Source: Rhyacichthys aspro (Eukaryota > Chordata > Actinopteri > Gobiiformes > Rhyacichthyidae). Taken from it: a stretch of DNA of 64,000 nt. Positions 1 to 12,600 of this stretch are shown piece after piece (position 1 is the stretch's first letter; each line of letters opens with the position of its first letter). Location: assembly GCA_036850595.1 (NCBI GenBank), contig CM072162.1, positions 18,839,758-18,903,757 of the forward strand, in the 5' to 3' direction. The notes beneath the pieces are model-generated. The model had not been told where the DNA came from. It did no database searches and was given only the letters and a program-made list of their open reading frames with translations. The position numbers and the translations under genes are program-made.

Positions 1-1839
1 TAGGGGCCACAGGTAATATGCTTCAGCATGTGGACTCGGCCATGTAGGCAGGTTCACTTACATGTTGGACAGTTTATGACCTCCACCTATGTGCAATAGT
101 GAGGCAGACAGAGTACTTTACCTTTCTCTGATTTATAACATGATGTTGTGTTTTTAAACGCACCTAAGTATTCACCGCAAGAGAACAGTCATAAAAGCTA
201 CAGCTGATGCTGGAATGCTGTGTCTTTCATGTTTTATCTCGTAAAGGAGCACTATACGGCCATATTATGTCCCTATGGAGGGTAATATTTGAAAGTGTTT
301 GAATTATTGTTAAATTAAGGCAGAGTGTCATGACCCTGGTGGTGCAAGCCTCTGGTCGCTATTTTATTGAGCTTAACCGCAACGGACCATAAAGTGTTTC
401 TAAAAAGTAATGTGAACCATGATAGAAATGCTCTAATCCCAGACAAACATGCTTTTCAACAAAAAGCAGGTGACACACAGTCGAAGGTAGGCTACATAGA
501 CACGTTTAATCAAGCATAAAGAGAGGCATTAATTTAAAATTTACCTAACGCGTCAACACAAAAAGCTGTTCTAGATCAGACAAAATCAAGACTAGATGCA
601 ATGTGTGTTCTTGCCCAGAGAGAGCCTCCAGTAGAAATGGAGAGAACAACTGCACAAATGTGTCTTTTTACCCCCAGACACTGTGAGGCAGGAGTGCTAA
701 CCTCCACAATGCACCTCAATATCTTGTATTTAATTTTGATAATTATTATTGATTGATGATATCTATTGCTCTGATTATTATTGTCTATACATTATGATGT
801 TGCTAAACAAAATGATGAGCCTTGTGTACTTTGGGGGCAGTGAGTCACATTTTTGTGCCCCTAATATTTCACTAGGCCTTAGCATTTCATTCAAAGATGT
901 ACTTTAGATAAGTGCAATAATCTGGGTTTGATGGACGGCCCAGCCGGAGCCTCAGGCCTGTAATGTGTACATACTGCACTGGTTGTGGCAGAACGATAAA
1001 ACCAACATAGGCAGGTGTGTTTGGTTAAGATGCACTTGTCAAGTGGGGTGACAAGCATGTCTGTGTTCATTCAAGTGAACCCCTTATCTGAACCTCCATG
1101 TCCCACTCATGAGACAAAAGCACTTCCCATGTTTGTATGATTTACCTCTTTGACAGAAAGTGCACCCCAGAGCACACAATCACACACCACGTGCACATAC
1201 ATAATAACCATCTGTATTACAGCCATAACCTTCAGAAATTTCATGTAGCATTATATCAATACAGCTAACCCTTGGCATAGTTTCAGGAGCATCTCATGTC
1301 TTTTCTATTTTTGATTGTTCATATCTTTATACAAATCTCTAGAGGGATGTTTTACTTCTGTTATGCATGTTTCCTTTTTTGCCATGGCTTTAGTAGCAAC
1401 ATCTCATTTCAAGCAAATTTATTGTTTGAAGTCAGTAGATTAAAAAAAAATAAAAAAGGTTAAATAAAGGATAATGGTTATTTTGACCGTATATATCAAT
1501 TATTTGTAGCTGGTAACAGTTCTCCACACCACATTACAGTACAACCCCTGTCCTATGTGTGTCTATACTGTAGATTTGTATGTGATATTTGCTGAAACTG
1601 CAACGTACAGACATTTACAGTAATTGTGTTACATTTATTTTTTTAAGGTAAGGAAAATATTTTTTGCTAATACTAAAGTTCATGCTATGGTTTCCTTTTA
1701 GTTTATTTTGCAGCTAAGTAAAATGGATTCACATTTTGTAACATTTAGTAATTATATATTTATCTACAACAGGAATAGAAAAATCTGAACCATTATCACA
1801 TATTTTTTCTTTCGCTCTTTTTTTTAATGTATTTTTTGC
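1..1839. other. 5' flank of rab11fip2, no gene seen
   Basis: No convincing coding exon or RNA gene is visible. Most of the stretch is AT-rich with short A and T runs (for example near 1441-1460 and 1800-1830). A less AT-rich, higher-complexity patch at about 915-1140 could be a regulatory element, but nothing in it is diagnostic. In human, the non-coding gene CASC2 lies head-to-head with RAB11FIP2 on this side. I see no recognisable trace of it here, and lncRNA sequence would not be expected to be recognisable by eye. Confidence 0.4.
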
Positions 1840-1897
1840 TCTTTACGTCGATGTGTGACGCTCAGTGAGAGTGACGCTCGAGACTGGCGACGTGATG

Positions 1898-1911
1898 CGG
1901 AAGTGACGTTA
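1898..1911 (+). promoter_or_regulatory. ETS/CRE composite site
   Basis: CGGAAGTGACGTTA joins an ETS core (GGAA in CGGAAGT) to a CRE-like TGACGTTA with the overlap typical of the composite promoter element. One base departs from a full CRE. It sits in the only CpG-dense patch upstream of the gene. Confidence 0.5.
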
Positions 1912-1955
1912 GGTAGGAAGTAGTGCTCGCCGTCGGCTACAGTACAGTACTGTAG

Positions 1956-2100
1956 TTACTGCAATGGGCAGCAAAATCATCCACAGAAAATAACATTTTC
2001 TGAGGCTGTCGTCGCCTCCTAAATCGAAGTATGAGTTTCTTTGTGTAGACGAGGTTTTCTGCACTGCACTCTTCCTTTAATCGGTGAAAATGTCGACGAG
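1956..2100 (+). other. Possible non-coding first exon, donor at 2101
   Basis: The sequence before 2101 is CGACGAG followed by GTAGGAAG, a usable splice donor. A possible matching acceptor is the CTACAG ending at 3225, just upstream of the coding start. If joined, an ATG at 2090 would open a five-codon frame that meets a stop at once (ATG TCG ACG AGT TAG), so it would act only as a minimal upstream ORF. The 5' boundary is unknown and was set after the palindrome for convenience. An alternative is one long 5'UTR without an intron, but the AT-rich 2.2-3.2 kb interval makes that less likely. Confidence 0.3.
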
Positions 2101-2115
2101 GTAGGAAGTTGTGTT

Positions 2116-3247
2116 TATTATGCTGTCTGCCTGTTAGCTCGGGAGCTAGCCGCATGTAGCTAACGATACTCTGCAGTATTAGCGACAGCAATAAAAAGGC
2201 TTCATTATTCCACAGTTATTACAGCTTGGTCATAATAAAAACGCCCTGTTTAGCTCACACGGTGTGGCGAATGTAGCAACATGTCTGTAAAACTGTTCGA
2301 CAAACCTTGAGTGATATCAAACTGAAATGATAACTAATCTCAGCAGAAGTCACGCAGATGTCTCAGCTCTATCAGTTTGTAATGTTGAATTTGACATATG
2401 CTTAACTAGAACAAGCTATCTTATATTAAAAAAGGGGCATGGTTTATTATTATGTATTTTAACATTTGTTTGTGAAGTCTTTTGCTCTATGACAAATGAT
2501 ATTACAAAAGCACAATCAAACACAAATTGTCCTGACCATTTTTGAGATTTCAAATAACCTTTTTTATTGATTTTCTGTTTTATATCAGTATTGAAGAGGT
2601 CAGCCTCTTAAAATAATGTTCTTGTTTTTAGGCTTGTACTGCAAATATATGGATAGGAAATAAATATTTTATAAATGTAATACACTATCTCTAATTACCC
2701 CCTCATTAAAACTATACCACTACAAAAGCAAAACCTTTTTTCTCTGCAATGGATGAGGGCTCCAGTCTGGTGACTATTGATCGACCACAGTGTGACACAG
2801 AGTGAAATCATCAGTTTGTTCTTACACTGATGTTTCCTTCAGGGAAACCTACCACATCCAGTCAAAGAAGGAGAGGTGTATGATCTATGTACTTAATAAC
2901 CCAACCCAAATTAGAAGTCAAAGAGTGGTTTGGAAGAAGCTCTTTATAGTGTGTTTTAGAGACAGTTAAATGTCTCTTATAATATGTCCTCTGACTCATG
3001 TTGGTTCTGGGAAATATACTGATGCTTCTTTTTATTTTTTTCAGATGACTCATGAGTGGCTTGGACATCTGTGATGCGACAGAGAATGAGGCTCACTCAG
3101 TTTGACAGGCTTTTCATTAATATTAATGAATGTTACTGTCCTTAGCACAGTGACATGGACAACAAACTATAATACATTATGTTTGCTGCGTTTTGCACAT
3201 TAGAAATAAATCTATGAATCTACAGTTAGTTTTTTAAAGCACTGACA
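2116..3247 (+). other. Probable 5'UTR intron of rab11fip2
   Basis: This is AT-rich DNA without coding features between the CpG patch and the start codon. It holds a perfect 14-nt palindrome, CATTAATATTAATG, at 3115-3128. It ends in a candidate acceptor (CTACAG at 3220-3225), 22 bases before the ATG. No other structure is seen. Confidence 0.35.
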
Positions 3248-3600
3248 ATGTCACTGGGTGAGCAGTCTCAAAAGTGGTTCCCAACCCATGTCCAAGCCAC
3301 TGTTCTACAAGCAACCGGTTTATCAGCGAAGGGCAAAAATGGCACCAATGATGCATACACTATCATACAGCTGGGCAAAGAAAAGTACTCCACGTCAGTG
3401 GCAGAGAAAACACTTAACCCTGTGTGGAGAGAAGAGGCCTCCTTTGAGTTACCTGGACTGTTGTTGGAGGGCAACCCTGAGGTGTATGAGCTCATCCTCA
3501 TTGTGATGCACCGCTCCCTGGTCGGGATGGACAAGTTTCTGGGACAGAGGTCCATCAATCTCAATGAAATCTTTGACAACAAGGAGAGAAAGAAAATTGA
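3248..3600 (+). CDS. rab11fip2: rab11fip2 coding exon 1 (C2 domain)
   Basis: This exon encodes residues 1-117 and two bases of codon 118. The start at 3248 is chosen because MSLGEQSQKWFPTH aligns with the human FIP2 start, with the QKWFPTHV motif at the same residue position. The exon carries nearly the whole C2 domain, including GTNDAYTIIQLGKEKYSTSV and VMHRSLVG. Class I FIP C2 domains bind phosphatidic acid and PtdIns(3,4,5)P3 and lack a full calcium-binding aspartate set; only isolated acidic residues are seen in the loops here. The donor is A|GTAAGTACC at 3601, a strong match. Overlapping open frames on both strands are shadows of this exon. Confidence 0.95.
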
Positions 3601-6600
3601 GTAAGTACCATGTATTAAAACAGACATTCAGCAGTATACAAGTAAAAACATCCTGAGATCTGATCATTTAGGACTGTTACATATTAATATGCCCCATTGC
3701 ATTTACTTTGACTTGTGTGGTCAGTACAGTGTTGATTTATGTTGGAATGTAACTCATACATTTAAAACACTTTTAGCTGCAGGCACGCTATTTGATGTAA
3801 ATTAGAGATGAACAGTTCAGCTCTATTACTAGACAGTATAGGGCAGAGAAGTGAGGTGCAAGTTCATGGAAACACAGGACACACTTTCAAGGTCAAGCAT
3901 TGACAAAGTTACTGATGATAAAAAAGTATGAAAAGAGCTCAGTCTAAATTATTCTAAAATAAGGAAAGTTCTAAGTTCTAATAAGTTCTCTAACTCTTGT
4001 TTCATGTATTATCCCATATTATTCCCATGTTTATTTGTGCTTTTCTTAACTTTATTAATCTCCCCTTTTCAGTGCAACTTACTTGTTTTCCTTTTATTAA
4101 AAAATAAAAACTAAACTTCAGCAGACAATTCATTAATGCACTGTTTATACAAGAACAGACAAAAGAGGAAGTTGGAAACATGTGCAGACATATTCTAGTC
4201 ATAAGTGAGTGATGGCAGGACATAAATGACTTGTCTGTCCCATTTCTATTTTCGGCCACATATTTGAACCCAATGACAGTGTGATGTTATAGTCAGTATT
4301 TTAGGCTTAATCAGGTCAGTGTAGTTTCCATTGAGTCAGATGATTTAAATACCATTCTTTATTTTAATAGTTTTGCGTTGAAGCACAATTTATAGTGACA
4401 TTAAATACCTTAGGTATAAATAAAATAGCAAACACATTTATTCACATTTATAGTTTAGTATATTTGTTTATAACTTTTAAATAAATGATTACAGCTAATC
4501 TTCAGTTAGTGACAGAGCAACTTTTTCCAGTTAGTTGACACTCTATTGTTTGGGGCTTAGCAACGAAATGGCCTGCATTGTTTAAAGATTATTTTTAGTG
4601 CGATTACTGACATGGTGAGTACTGTTGTACCTAATTAAAACTAGTGGAGCTGGCTGAACATGTCTTGTTAGTCACTCCTATAGAAACAGCTGTTTTAAAT
4701 GGTATGAAAGCATTCTTTTTAAATCTTAGCCTCTTACAGTAGGGTGTGTTTAACTTGACTGTCTGTGTACATTAATAGGGTTGTGTCGTGTTGTGTATGA
4801 CATCAATATTGTGATAAAATCCCAAACAATGACAACGGAAACAGTAAAAATATTTACTTAATATAAACATGTCAGCTAAAGGTAGTATAGATTGAGATCT
4901 AGTTTACATTGTGCATAATACTACTCAATTAGTATTGCATGTGTTAGGGACACTGTGGTCTTTTTGTTTACACCTGTATATTTTAATACATACAGCCCAA
5001 AAGAATAGTTACCACATTTTTACTTTCTCATCTACATTATGTCAGTTACAAGTTACCTTATGAATTGCAGGGCAAGATAAGACTTTAAAAATAAACAATT
5101 CCTATAAACCCTTCGGCCTCAAGGCTGTATGTGGATGTAGCACCATCAAATGAGGTGCAGTAATAAATGTCAGATCAATATAGCATTATATATTGATAAT
5201 GTCATGGCTGCACCACCCACGTTTACATGGGGTCACTGTCTGACTCACCATTAAATGAAGTAAAGAGCAGCAGAATAAGCACAGTGGATCTGGTGTTGAT
5301 TAGCCGCTCCACATTTCAACAGGGAGAGACATTAGCACACTTCCCCTGTGCCCATCAGCTGGGACAGTGACAATACGTTATAATCAGTGCAGATTGCTTG
5401 TATTTGCTGATGCACCTTGGGGCTGTGCACTTTCTCAGCGGCTCTTCTGTAATGGATCTGGCTCTTAGCTCATTGGGCTAATCCCACACTGCAGTCGTCC
5501 TGACAATGATGGCAGGCTCTAGATACTGTATCCACGCTCCGCTGTGGGTCACCGTGGCCCATCGCAGTGTTATTGAACTGACATATTCGGGAGGAAACCC
5601 GTCTTGATATCCGAGTAGGCAGCCTGTAATTATCGCACACCTGTGTTTGTTGATTGTGAGGAGTTTCCCAGCGGTCCCGGCTCGAGTGGGAGGATTGTGG
5701 TTCCAAGCACTAGGAGGTTTATCTTGGCCTTGAGACACACGTGAGGTGCAGCCTGGCCCCACAGCAGCGGCAGGCTGGAACTGCTGGTCTGACCGAGTGA
5801 GGCGTGCAGCTTGGGAATCGGACCCAGCAGCGGGGCCTTTCATGAGCGGGACCCTGAGCCATGAACGGGACGTTTAGAATAGCACTCAACAGCTGCAGAG
5901 TGTTGCTTACACCAACACTGTGCATTAATTTGATCATAGACTTGCCATGATGAAATTTAGGTAAAGCTATATTTCTTTATTTAAATGTAGTATTTTTTAG
6001 ATTTTATGATGTCACAAATTACTTCAGCTCATACTCTCACCTAACTGGCCTATGTTTGATTCACTCTGCTCTTGGGCAGAACCAGGACCGGTGGCTCGTC
6101 CAATCAGAGAACAAGATGTAATTGTTTAAATGTAATAAATGTAAAGCTCTTATAGTAGACCTAAAATACAATATTCAAAAGGAGCATATTCCAAAAATAA
6201 AAGCTGGTATAGGTCAAACACATTTGTACTTCAATTATTATTATTCTGGTAGAAAACAGTGGGTCTTCCTTGTTTTCTTGTGGAGACCCTCTTGGGCTGT
6301 ATAACACTGAGGATATGTCTCATTAGCATGTATGAACTGTTGGGGTGCCCCACGCCGTGGCTTTGCAATTTCCCAATTGCTTGTCGTTGCGTTTCTGAAC
6401 AAAGGCCAGATTTGTGCAAATGCCACTTTATTTTGCTCACAGTGAAGGCACAAATCCCATTACTTGCAGCTGAAAAAGCAGAGAGGTTAAACAAATAGGT
6501 GCCCAAAAGCGTTCTGTAATGGTCTATATTATTCAGCAGGAGGCTATTTCTTATGTTCAGTTTTGCAAAGAATAATGTTTATCCTCTGAATGATAAATGT

Positions 6601-9600
6601 ATTCTCACTTGAGTAAAAAAAGTTCAACGATTTAAGCCTCTGCATTTGTGGATTAGTCTGTTCAAATTAGCCTTTTCAGTGTTGCCCACAAAGAAGTAGG
6701 TAGAGCACATTAAGAAGAATTTGGGCTATTTTTTACCATTTGTCATTTTGTTTGAAAGTCTTTTAGCACATTTGCTTTGCTCTTTAAGGATTATGCTACA
6801 TGTATTCAAATCAGCTTTGATGATTTCTCTGTTCTGTTTAGAGACATTTCTGTATGAAGTGGCCCTGTTTAAGCGCTTCTTCCTTCATTTTAGTTGGTAT
6901 ACACTGGAGTCCAAGCCTGGGAATAAGAAGAAGGACAGAGGCCGCATTCAAGTCAGTATCCAGTTCATGAGGAACAACATGACGGCGAGCATGTTCGACC
7001 TCTCCATGAAGGAGAAGCCGCGCTCTCCTTTCTCCAAACTGAAAAACAAGATGAAAGGTCGTAAACATGACAGTGGCTACTCCGACACATCCTCAGCCAT
7101 CCTGCCTCGCTCTGCTCTTTGTGACACTGAACCCAACCAACAGCCGCCGGCTTCTGAACCACAACAACCGCCCGAAGCCAAGGCTAAGAGGTCGCTGCTG
7201 GCCGGCTCTCACAAGCTCTCTGCGGCTCACTCCATGTCCGATCTCATCGGGACTCATTTTCGGCCCAAACTGGACTCGATGAACTCCATAGAAGAGACTG
7301 GAGGTGAGGACCAAAGCTTTCATGTGTTATCTAATTGGAATTACAATTAAATGTCAATAAAGAGAGAGAGATGTTTGTTTTTTTTACCACAATATCCGTG
7401 GCTAAACATTCAGCCAATAATAGTCATTATTGTTATAACAACATTGTGGGGGGACACAACAATTGTCCTGTAAAATTTTTATATTAATTTTCTGTTACAT
7501 AAGAAGACAAAAGAGTGAATAATGATTCTCAAAAAGAAATAATTTCATTCAGAAGCTAAACCTACAGTCAAAAAAATGTAATTGTATTCACCAAAATACA
7601 CCTTTATACTTCAAAAAGCTGTTTCAATTTGCAGTTTGTATTAATATTTTAGCTTATGTTGGATTAGCATACGATACTAATACTTCATAGTTTCCATTCA
7701 AACACATTAGCCTTTGGACTTCGCTTTTACAGTGAAACATTTCTACTGTAGGTTTGCAATTCACCTCTAACAGAGACTTCTTAAAGCTTCCTGTTAAATA
7801 TAAAAAGTGAATATTACAAAAAAAAACTCAAAAAGTTAGCTTTGAGCGTTATCATTGCAGTCTAGATCATTATGTGAGTCATTTTGACTGTAAGAATAAT
7901 GGATTAATGTGTTTGGATTGTGTGTTTTGCTCTCCACAGGTAGTTGTATAAGTAGTGTCCAGCACGTGTTAAAGTGACGTAATCCCTAATATCTGTTGGT
8001 TGTTCGTAGGGAGTGCTGGTGGTCCTCACAGGCGTTCCCAGAGCGAGGTGCCAGGGTACCAGGACGACGAGGGACACGGTGACCCTTTCACAGATATCAC
8101 TGACGCCCTGCCACAGAAGTATGCCACGCTCCCACGCAACCGCAACCCATTCGAGGGGGAGCCGGGGCAGCAGCTGTGGGACCGGGCCGATCGCAAGGAG
8201 AAAAAGGAGAAGGTCAGCCTCCTGGAACGTGTGACGGGGAAGAAAGAAGGCCGCAAGACCAGCAACGGGGGCCGAATGGGCAGCTCTGGAGACCTGCGAT
8301 GCCCCAACCCTTTCAGCAGCGAATCACAAGCAGAAACCAACCCCTTCATCTCCAACTACAAACCGAGGTTCACTTTTCTTTTCAAAACATAACACAGAGC
8401 TCCTACACTATACATCAATCTATAGAATATGATTTTAGTTTTTCAGGTTTAGATATGTGTGAAAAAAAGTATTGAAATATTAGTTTTTGATTATTCCCCC
8501 TAGTTAAAAATTAAATAATATATAAGATAAATTAATTTTCAGATTTTGAAATTACTAAATTCAGTTTCAGATTTTGAAATTTACACTGGTTTTAAGTTAA
8601 AAGCATAATGATGTGATATTTATAAATACAATGACCATATTAATGTACTACTTTGGTATCCAATACTAATAAACATCTATAAAAAAAAGAGTATTTTAAA
8701 GCAGATTTTATATATTTATATATATTTCACAATAAAGATTATTTGAAAACATTCAATTAACATTCATTTACCTTTTTTTGATTAATGCTGTTACAATTTG
8801 ACCAATAATATTTGAATAAAGGTCTTTTTACTTAATATGAAGAAATACAGGGCTCAAACTGACTTCCATTGGCCCCACTAGTATCATTAACTTTTTAATT
8901 TAAGGTTCTGACAATAAGTCTGCAACATCACTGCATTTTTAGCAGACTTTGCAATATAGACACTCTTTGTTATTGCCCTGACTTGTTTTGACATATACCA
9001 TGCAGCCTTACATTTAATAATAAAGGCCCTATAAGTGTTTACAGCTCTCATGCCCGGGAGCATCGTTGCCTCCCCACGGGGCGACATCCTGCTTGGGGAT
9101 ATTACTTACAGCACGCTGGTGAAGTTTCAAATACCTTGTTGATTGATATCAGCTCCCTCGCCCCTCAGTTGTCGAGTGTTATTGTTCTAACATTTGTGCC
9201 GAGCCTGTTCCATTTATTTCCTGTGTTGCGTGAAGAGTTGGTGAGCAGTGTAGCTAAGTTCTGGTTTATCAGCGAGGAAGGTGTCATTAGTGGCTCTTTA
9301 GAGGGCCCCGGCTCGATAAGAGAGCCCTCTGAGCAATAGTAATGAGATCCTCTGCAGAGATAGACCACCCAATTAACCACTTATCTCTGAAGACTCTAGT
9401 CCATCATCTTTACTGCTGCCTTTGTCATAAAGCAGCTCACTGGTCATTTATAATGTGGAGTGAGCAGAAAACCCTTCTCTCAAGTAGAATATTGGTTTAA
9501 TAAAATGAGAATAATGAACATTTTACTTTATAATGATGTGAACCAGTCTTGTAATGAACACCTGTGTCGAAATCATGCTGTATATAGGCACAACAGCAAC

Positions 9601-12600
9601 AATCAGTCTAAAAAGTCTCTTGCAAGATTATGTGTTCAAAAAAGAAACTCAGAAGATTTAGATACATTACACTTTTGTTGTGAGTTTACTAAATTGATTT
9701 CTCGTTATTTTTGCAGTGACAGAAAATCTGCAGCAACTGAAGACGGTACTTTTGGACAAAGAAAGGACAACGCTAACAAGAAAAAAGTCAGTTGACACAG
9801 CGTAACCCTTCTCATTAAAACTGAAATGCTTAGTATCAGTTTTACTTTGACAACTGATTGAGAAGAAAAGAGTATGACCTTCATCAGTCGGGTCTATGTC
9901 ATTACTTTAAGTGTTGTGTTTCTTAATTGCAGAGGTTTATTTGACATCGCAGCTGCTGACATTCATCCTTTGAAAATTCAGACGTGCCACTAAACTAATT
10001 AGCAGCTGTACATCGGTCGTGTCTGATCGTAATATGAAGTAGTGTGAAGTCTGTAAGGTCAGATAGAGTAAACTGTGGGTCTTGTAACTACAAAAATGCA
10101 CAAAAACGCCATCTTGTTGCTTCTTTTTAATGATAATATACAACTATCATGTCTTTTCTTAATAGTTTCTGCGTTTTTTCAAATTAGAAGCAAGACTTTG
10201 GCAGCTATTACGCAGCAAATTTAGTATTTACCAGTTAGCAGTAGAAGTGATGGCTAAATGAGGAGGAGAATGCCGATAATGGCTTTCCTCACCTTTCTTT
10301 GTGGGTGTTGAGGGCTGTCGCTAACCACACATGTGCCCCTGTGTATATGCCGCAGAGCCTGGCAGAAATGGCAGCTCTTTCCTCCGCTTCAAGGCCCTAA
10401 TTAACCACACGCAGGGGGGAGGAGGGCAGTGGGAGATTTCAAAGCTTTTAGATTCTCGAAGCTGAGCTCATTAGAAACTGTAATGACACAACTGGAGAAT
10501 GCCAAGTGTGCGCCTTATCTCCCGCTCACTACTGATCGCACAAGAATGGTCATCATTACTTTGCCAGTTCATGGTCATTTCCAGGCCTTTGTCACCAGCC
10601 ACTAAAGCTCCCGATTATTATGCTGCGTCCATGAGTGAGACGGAGCCAGGCTGAGCGGGCGTGTACACAGGCGAGGATGGAAAAGCCACATCTGCTCCCA
10701 TACTGCAGTCAAGAGAGTGAACATACTGAAAGTTATGACTGAAGGTGGAAGTTAAGTGATGTTCAGAAAGAATAATCAGAATCATTTTGTTCAGTAAAGG
10801 TCTGTTTTTATTTATTTTCTTTAATTCTCTTGGTTATTGTCCCATCCAATAAGATTCTTATGGTTTTTTACAGACAACTCACATTAAACAAGGTTATTAT
10901 TGACAGACCAACTAGAAAGACATGCTTTAATGAACATTATTAATATAGTCATGCCTATTTTGTGATATTTTATTATTTCTCTAACAGTAGTAGTTTTGGT
11001 GCACAATTATACATAAAACTCATCTGCTTGGACTACTTTATGAATGCTTATTAAATTTACTAATGCTTTATTGGCTGCATATGGCTGCACAAACAACATT
11101 TAATTTGCATTCACATTAAATAATAGCATGAAAAAAGTTGCAATCATAATTCATTGCTCAGGTGTTATCCATACATTTAGTTGGTTTATTAGTATGTACA
11201 ATGATTCAGTAACTAATTCTTGTTATGGCTATTGGATAACTTGGTGACCATACTGCTTTGCTTCTGCTTAATACTTCAGCGCTGCCCATTTGTCTGAATA
11301 AGGTCACTTCTGGGTCAATAAACTCACTGAATTTCTGATCAGAGGGCTTCCCAGGCTGTCTGCTTAAATCAATGGGTGACGTCACAGTCATTATATCCGC
11401 TGTTTTGTACAGTCCGTGGTACGGTATCATATTCCCTCTCACTTGGCTTTTTTTGTTCAGAATCGGTGACTGGGCTCTGTTCTTCAAACCCTCCTTACAT
11501 TGGGCATTTAATCTCGGTGGCAAATATTTCATTTCACTTCACACACACACTCACTCACAGTAGCCTTTTTGCTGTTAGGGGCGATAAGATACCTGGTAAG
11601 CAGTCCCGCTCCAGCTCTCTCTGCATTGTCTTTGCCCAGCAGTGGAGGCTTGAATGGTGCATGGGAGTGGAAGCTGATAAGTGTGGTATTTTAAACAGGG
11701 TGAAGGCTTTGCTGCTCTATCCGTTCGGGGGAGGATGCCCAGCACTGAAGCGATAAAGTGGTCCCTCATTAAAAACGATTACAGCTCCTCTCGTAGCCGA
11801 GCAATACGATCTGCACATACCGTACCGCGCCGCTCGGCCCAAATAGTCCTCAAAGAGCAAATCTAGGCTTGGGTTGCATCCTTATTTTGGTATTTATTAT
11901 CATGACCTTTAATGAGAGAAATCCACTGTCTGGCATTTCCCCACAAAACAAAGATTTCACTTTCCTTTTGAGATTTTGTCTCAACCTTTTCTCAGATGAT
12001 ATAAAAAGGACCACTAATACAAGATGTTGGCGACATATTGTCGTGTCACAGTCAAGTCCCATTAGAGCAGCTTCACTGTTAGACAATACTGGATCGTACC
12101 ATATGCTGTAGGATTTCTTGACATGTCGTTGCTAAATCCCTGGAGAACTGCCTCATCTTAACTACTCCCAATTAGCCTTTATTAGCAAATGAGAGACTGA
12201 CATAAACAGATGACAGTTTATGTCACATTAGGCCAACACGTCTAATTAGTTCATTTGCTCTGTGTACATTTTGAGAGCTGAGTGTCTCGCTTTTCTCAGA
12301 GAGTTGGCTTTCTATAACCATATTTTATTCCTATATTGAATAAACATAGCAAAACATTCTAGTTTTGACAAACAGACTTCATTACAAATTGTAACTGATT
12401 TAAAGTTAATGCTCTGTTTGGACAATGTTTTTTTTAAATGCATAAAGTACTTGTTCATCACATAGAAGGCCATAACCTTATATACATAAATAATAGACAT
12501 AAATAATTCTTTGTTATACAGATGTTGTCATCAGTAATATTGAGATAATAATACATTTGTGACAGCTTTTAAAGTGTAGTCTTTTCCTCACTTCATATTG

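Larger units (their letters stand above)
1840..2115 (+). promoter_or_regulatory. rab11fip2: Probable CpG-rich promoter and first-exon region of rab11fip2
   Basis: CpG dinucleotides are scarce in the surrounding AT-rich DNA but cluster here. A CGGAAGTGACGTTA motif at 1898-1911 matches the ETS/CRE composite (CCGGAAGTGACGTCA type) common in TATA-less housekeeping promoters. A near-perfect 19-nt palindrome lies at 1937-1955. AGGTAGGAAGT is repeated at 1911 and 2099. No TATA box is evident. The position, 1.1-1.4 kb upstream of the rab11fip2 start codon and on its strand, fits a promoter with a non-coding first exon. The transcription start cannot be set from sequence alone. Confidence 0.5.

Noticed and set aside
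2090..2100. ATG before the donor at 2101 as an N-terminal extension of rab11fip2
   Set aside because: Joining to either acceptor-like site before 3248 gives a frame that stops at once or is out of phase with MSLGEQ.
5478..5843. 121-codon minus-strand frame in intron 1
   Set aside because: Overlaps other minus-strand frames in a GC-richer, element-like block. No protein family is recognised.
6721..6893. Open frame extending exon 2 upstream with its own ATG
   Set aside because: This part is intron 1. Homology begins at DWYTLESK after the TTTTAG acceptor, and phase 2 from exon 1 fits 6894 exactly.
9460..9716. Open frame upstream of the candidate exon 4
   Set aside because: The frame runs through the acceptor by chance. 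The upstream residues show no FIP similarity.
9717..9807. Alternative frame over exon 4 reading TENLQQLKTVLLDKERTTLT, coiled-coil-like
   Set aside because: It is not phase-compatible with exon 3 and meets a stop before any donor that would reach exon 5 in frame.
11376..11756. 126-codon + strand frame in intron 4
   Set aside because: It includes a simple CACACACTCACTC run and a repeat fragment, is not recognised, and has no conserved motif.
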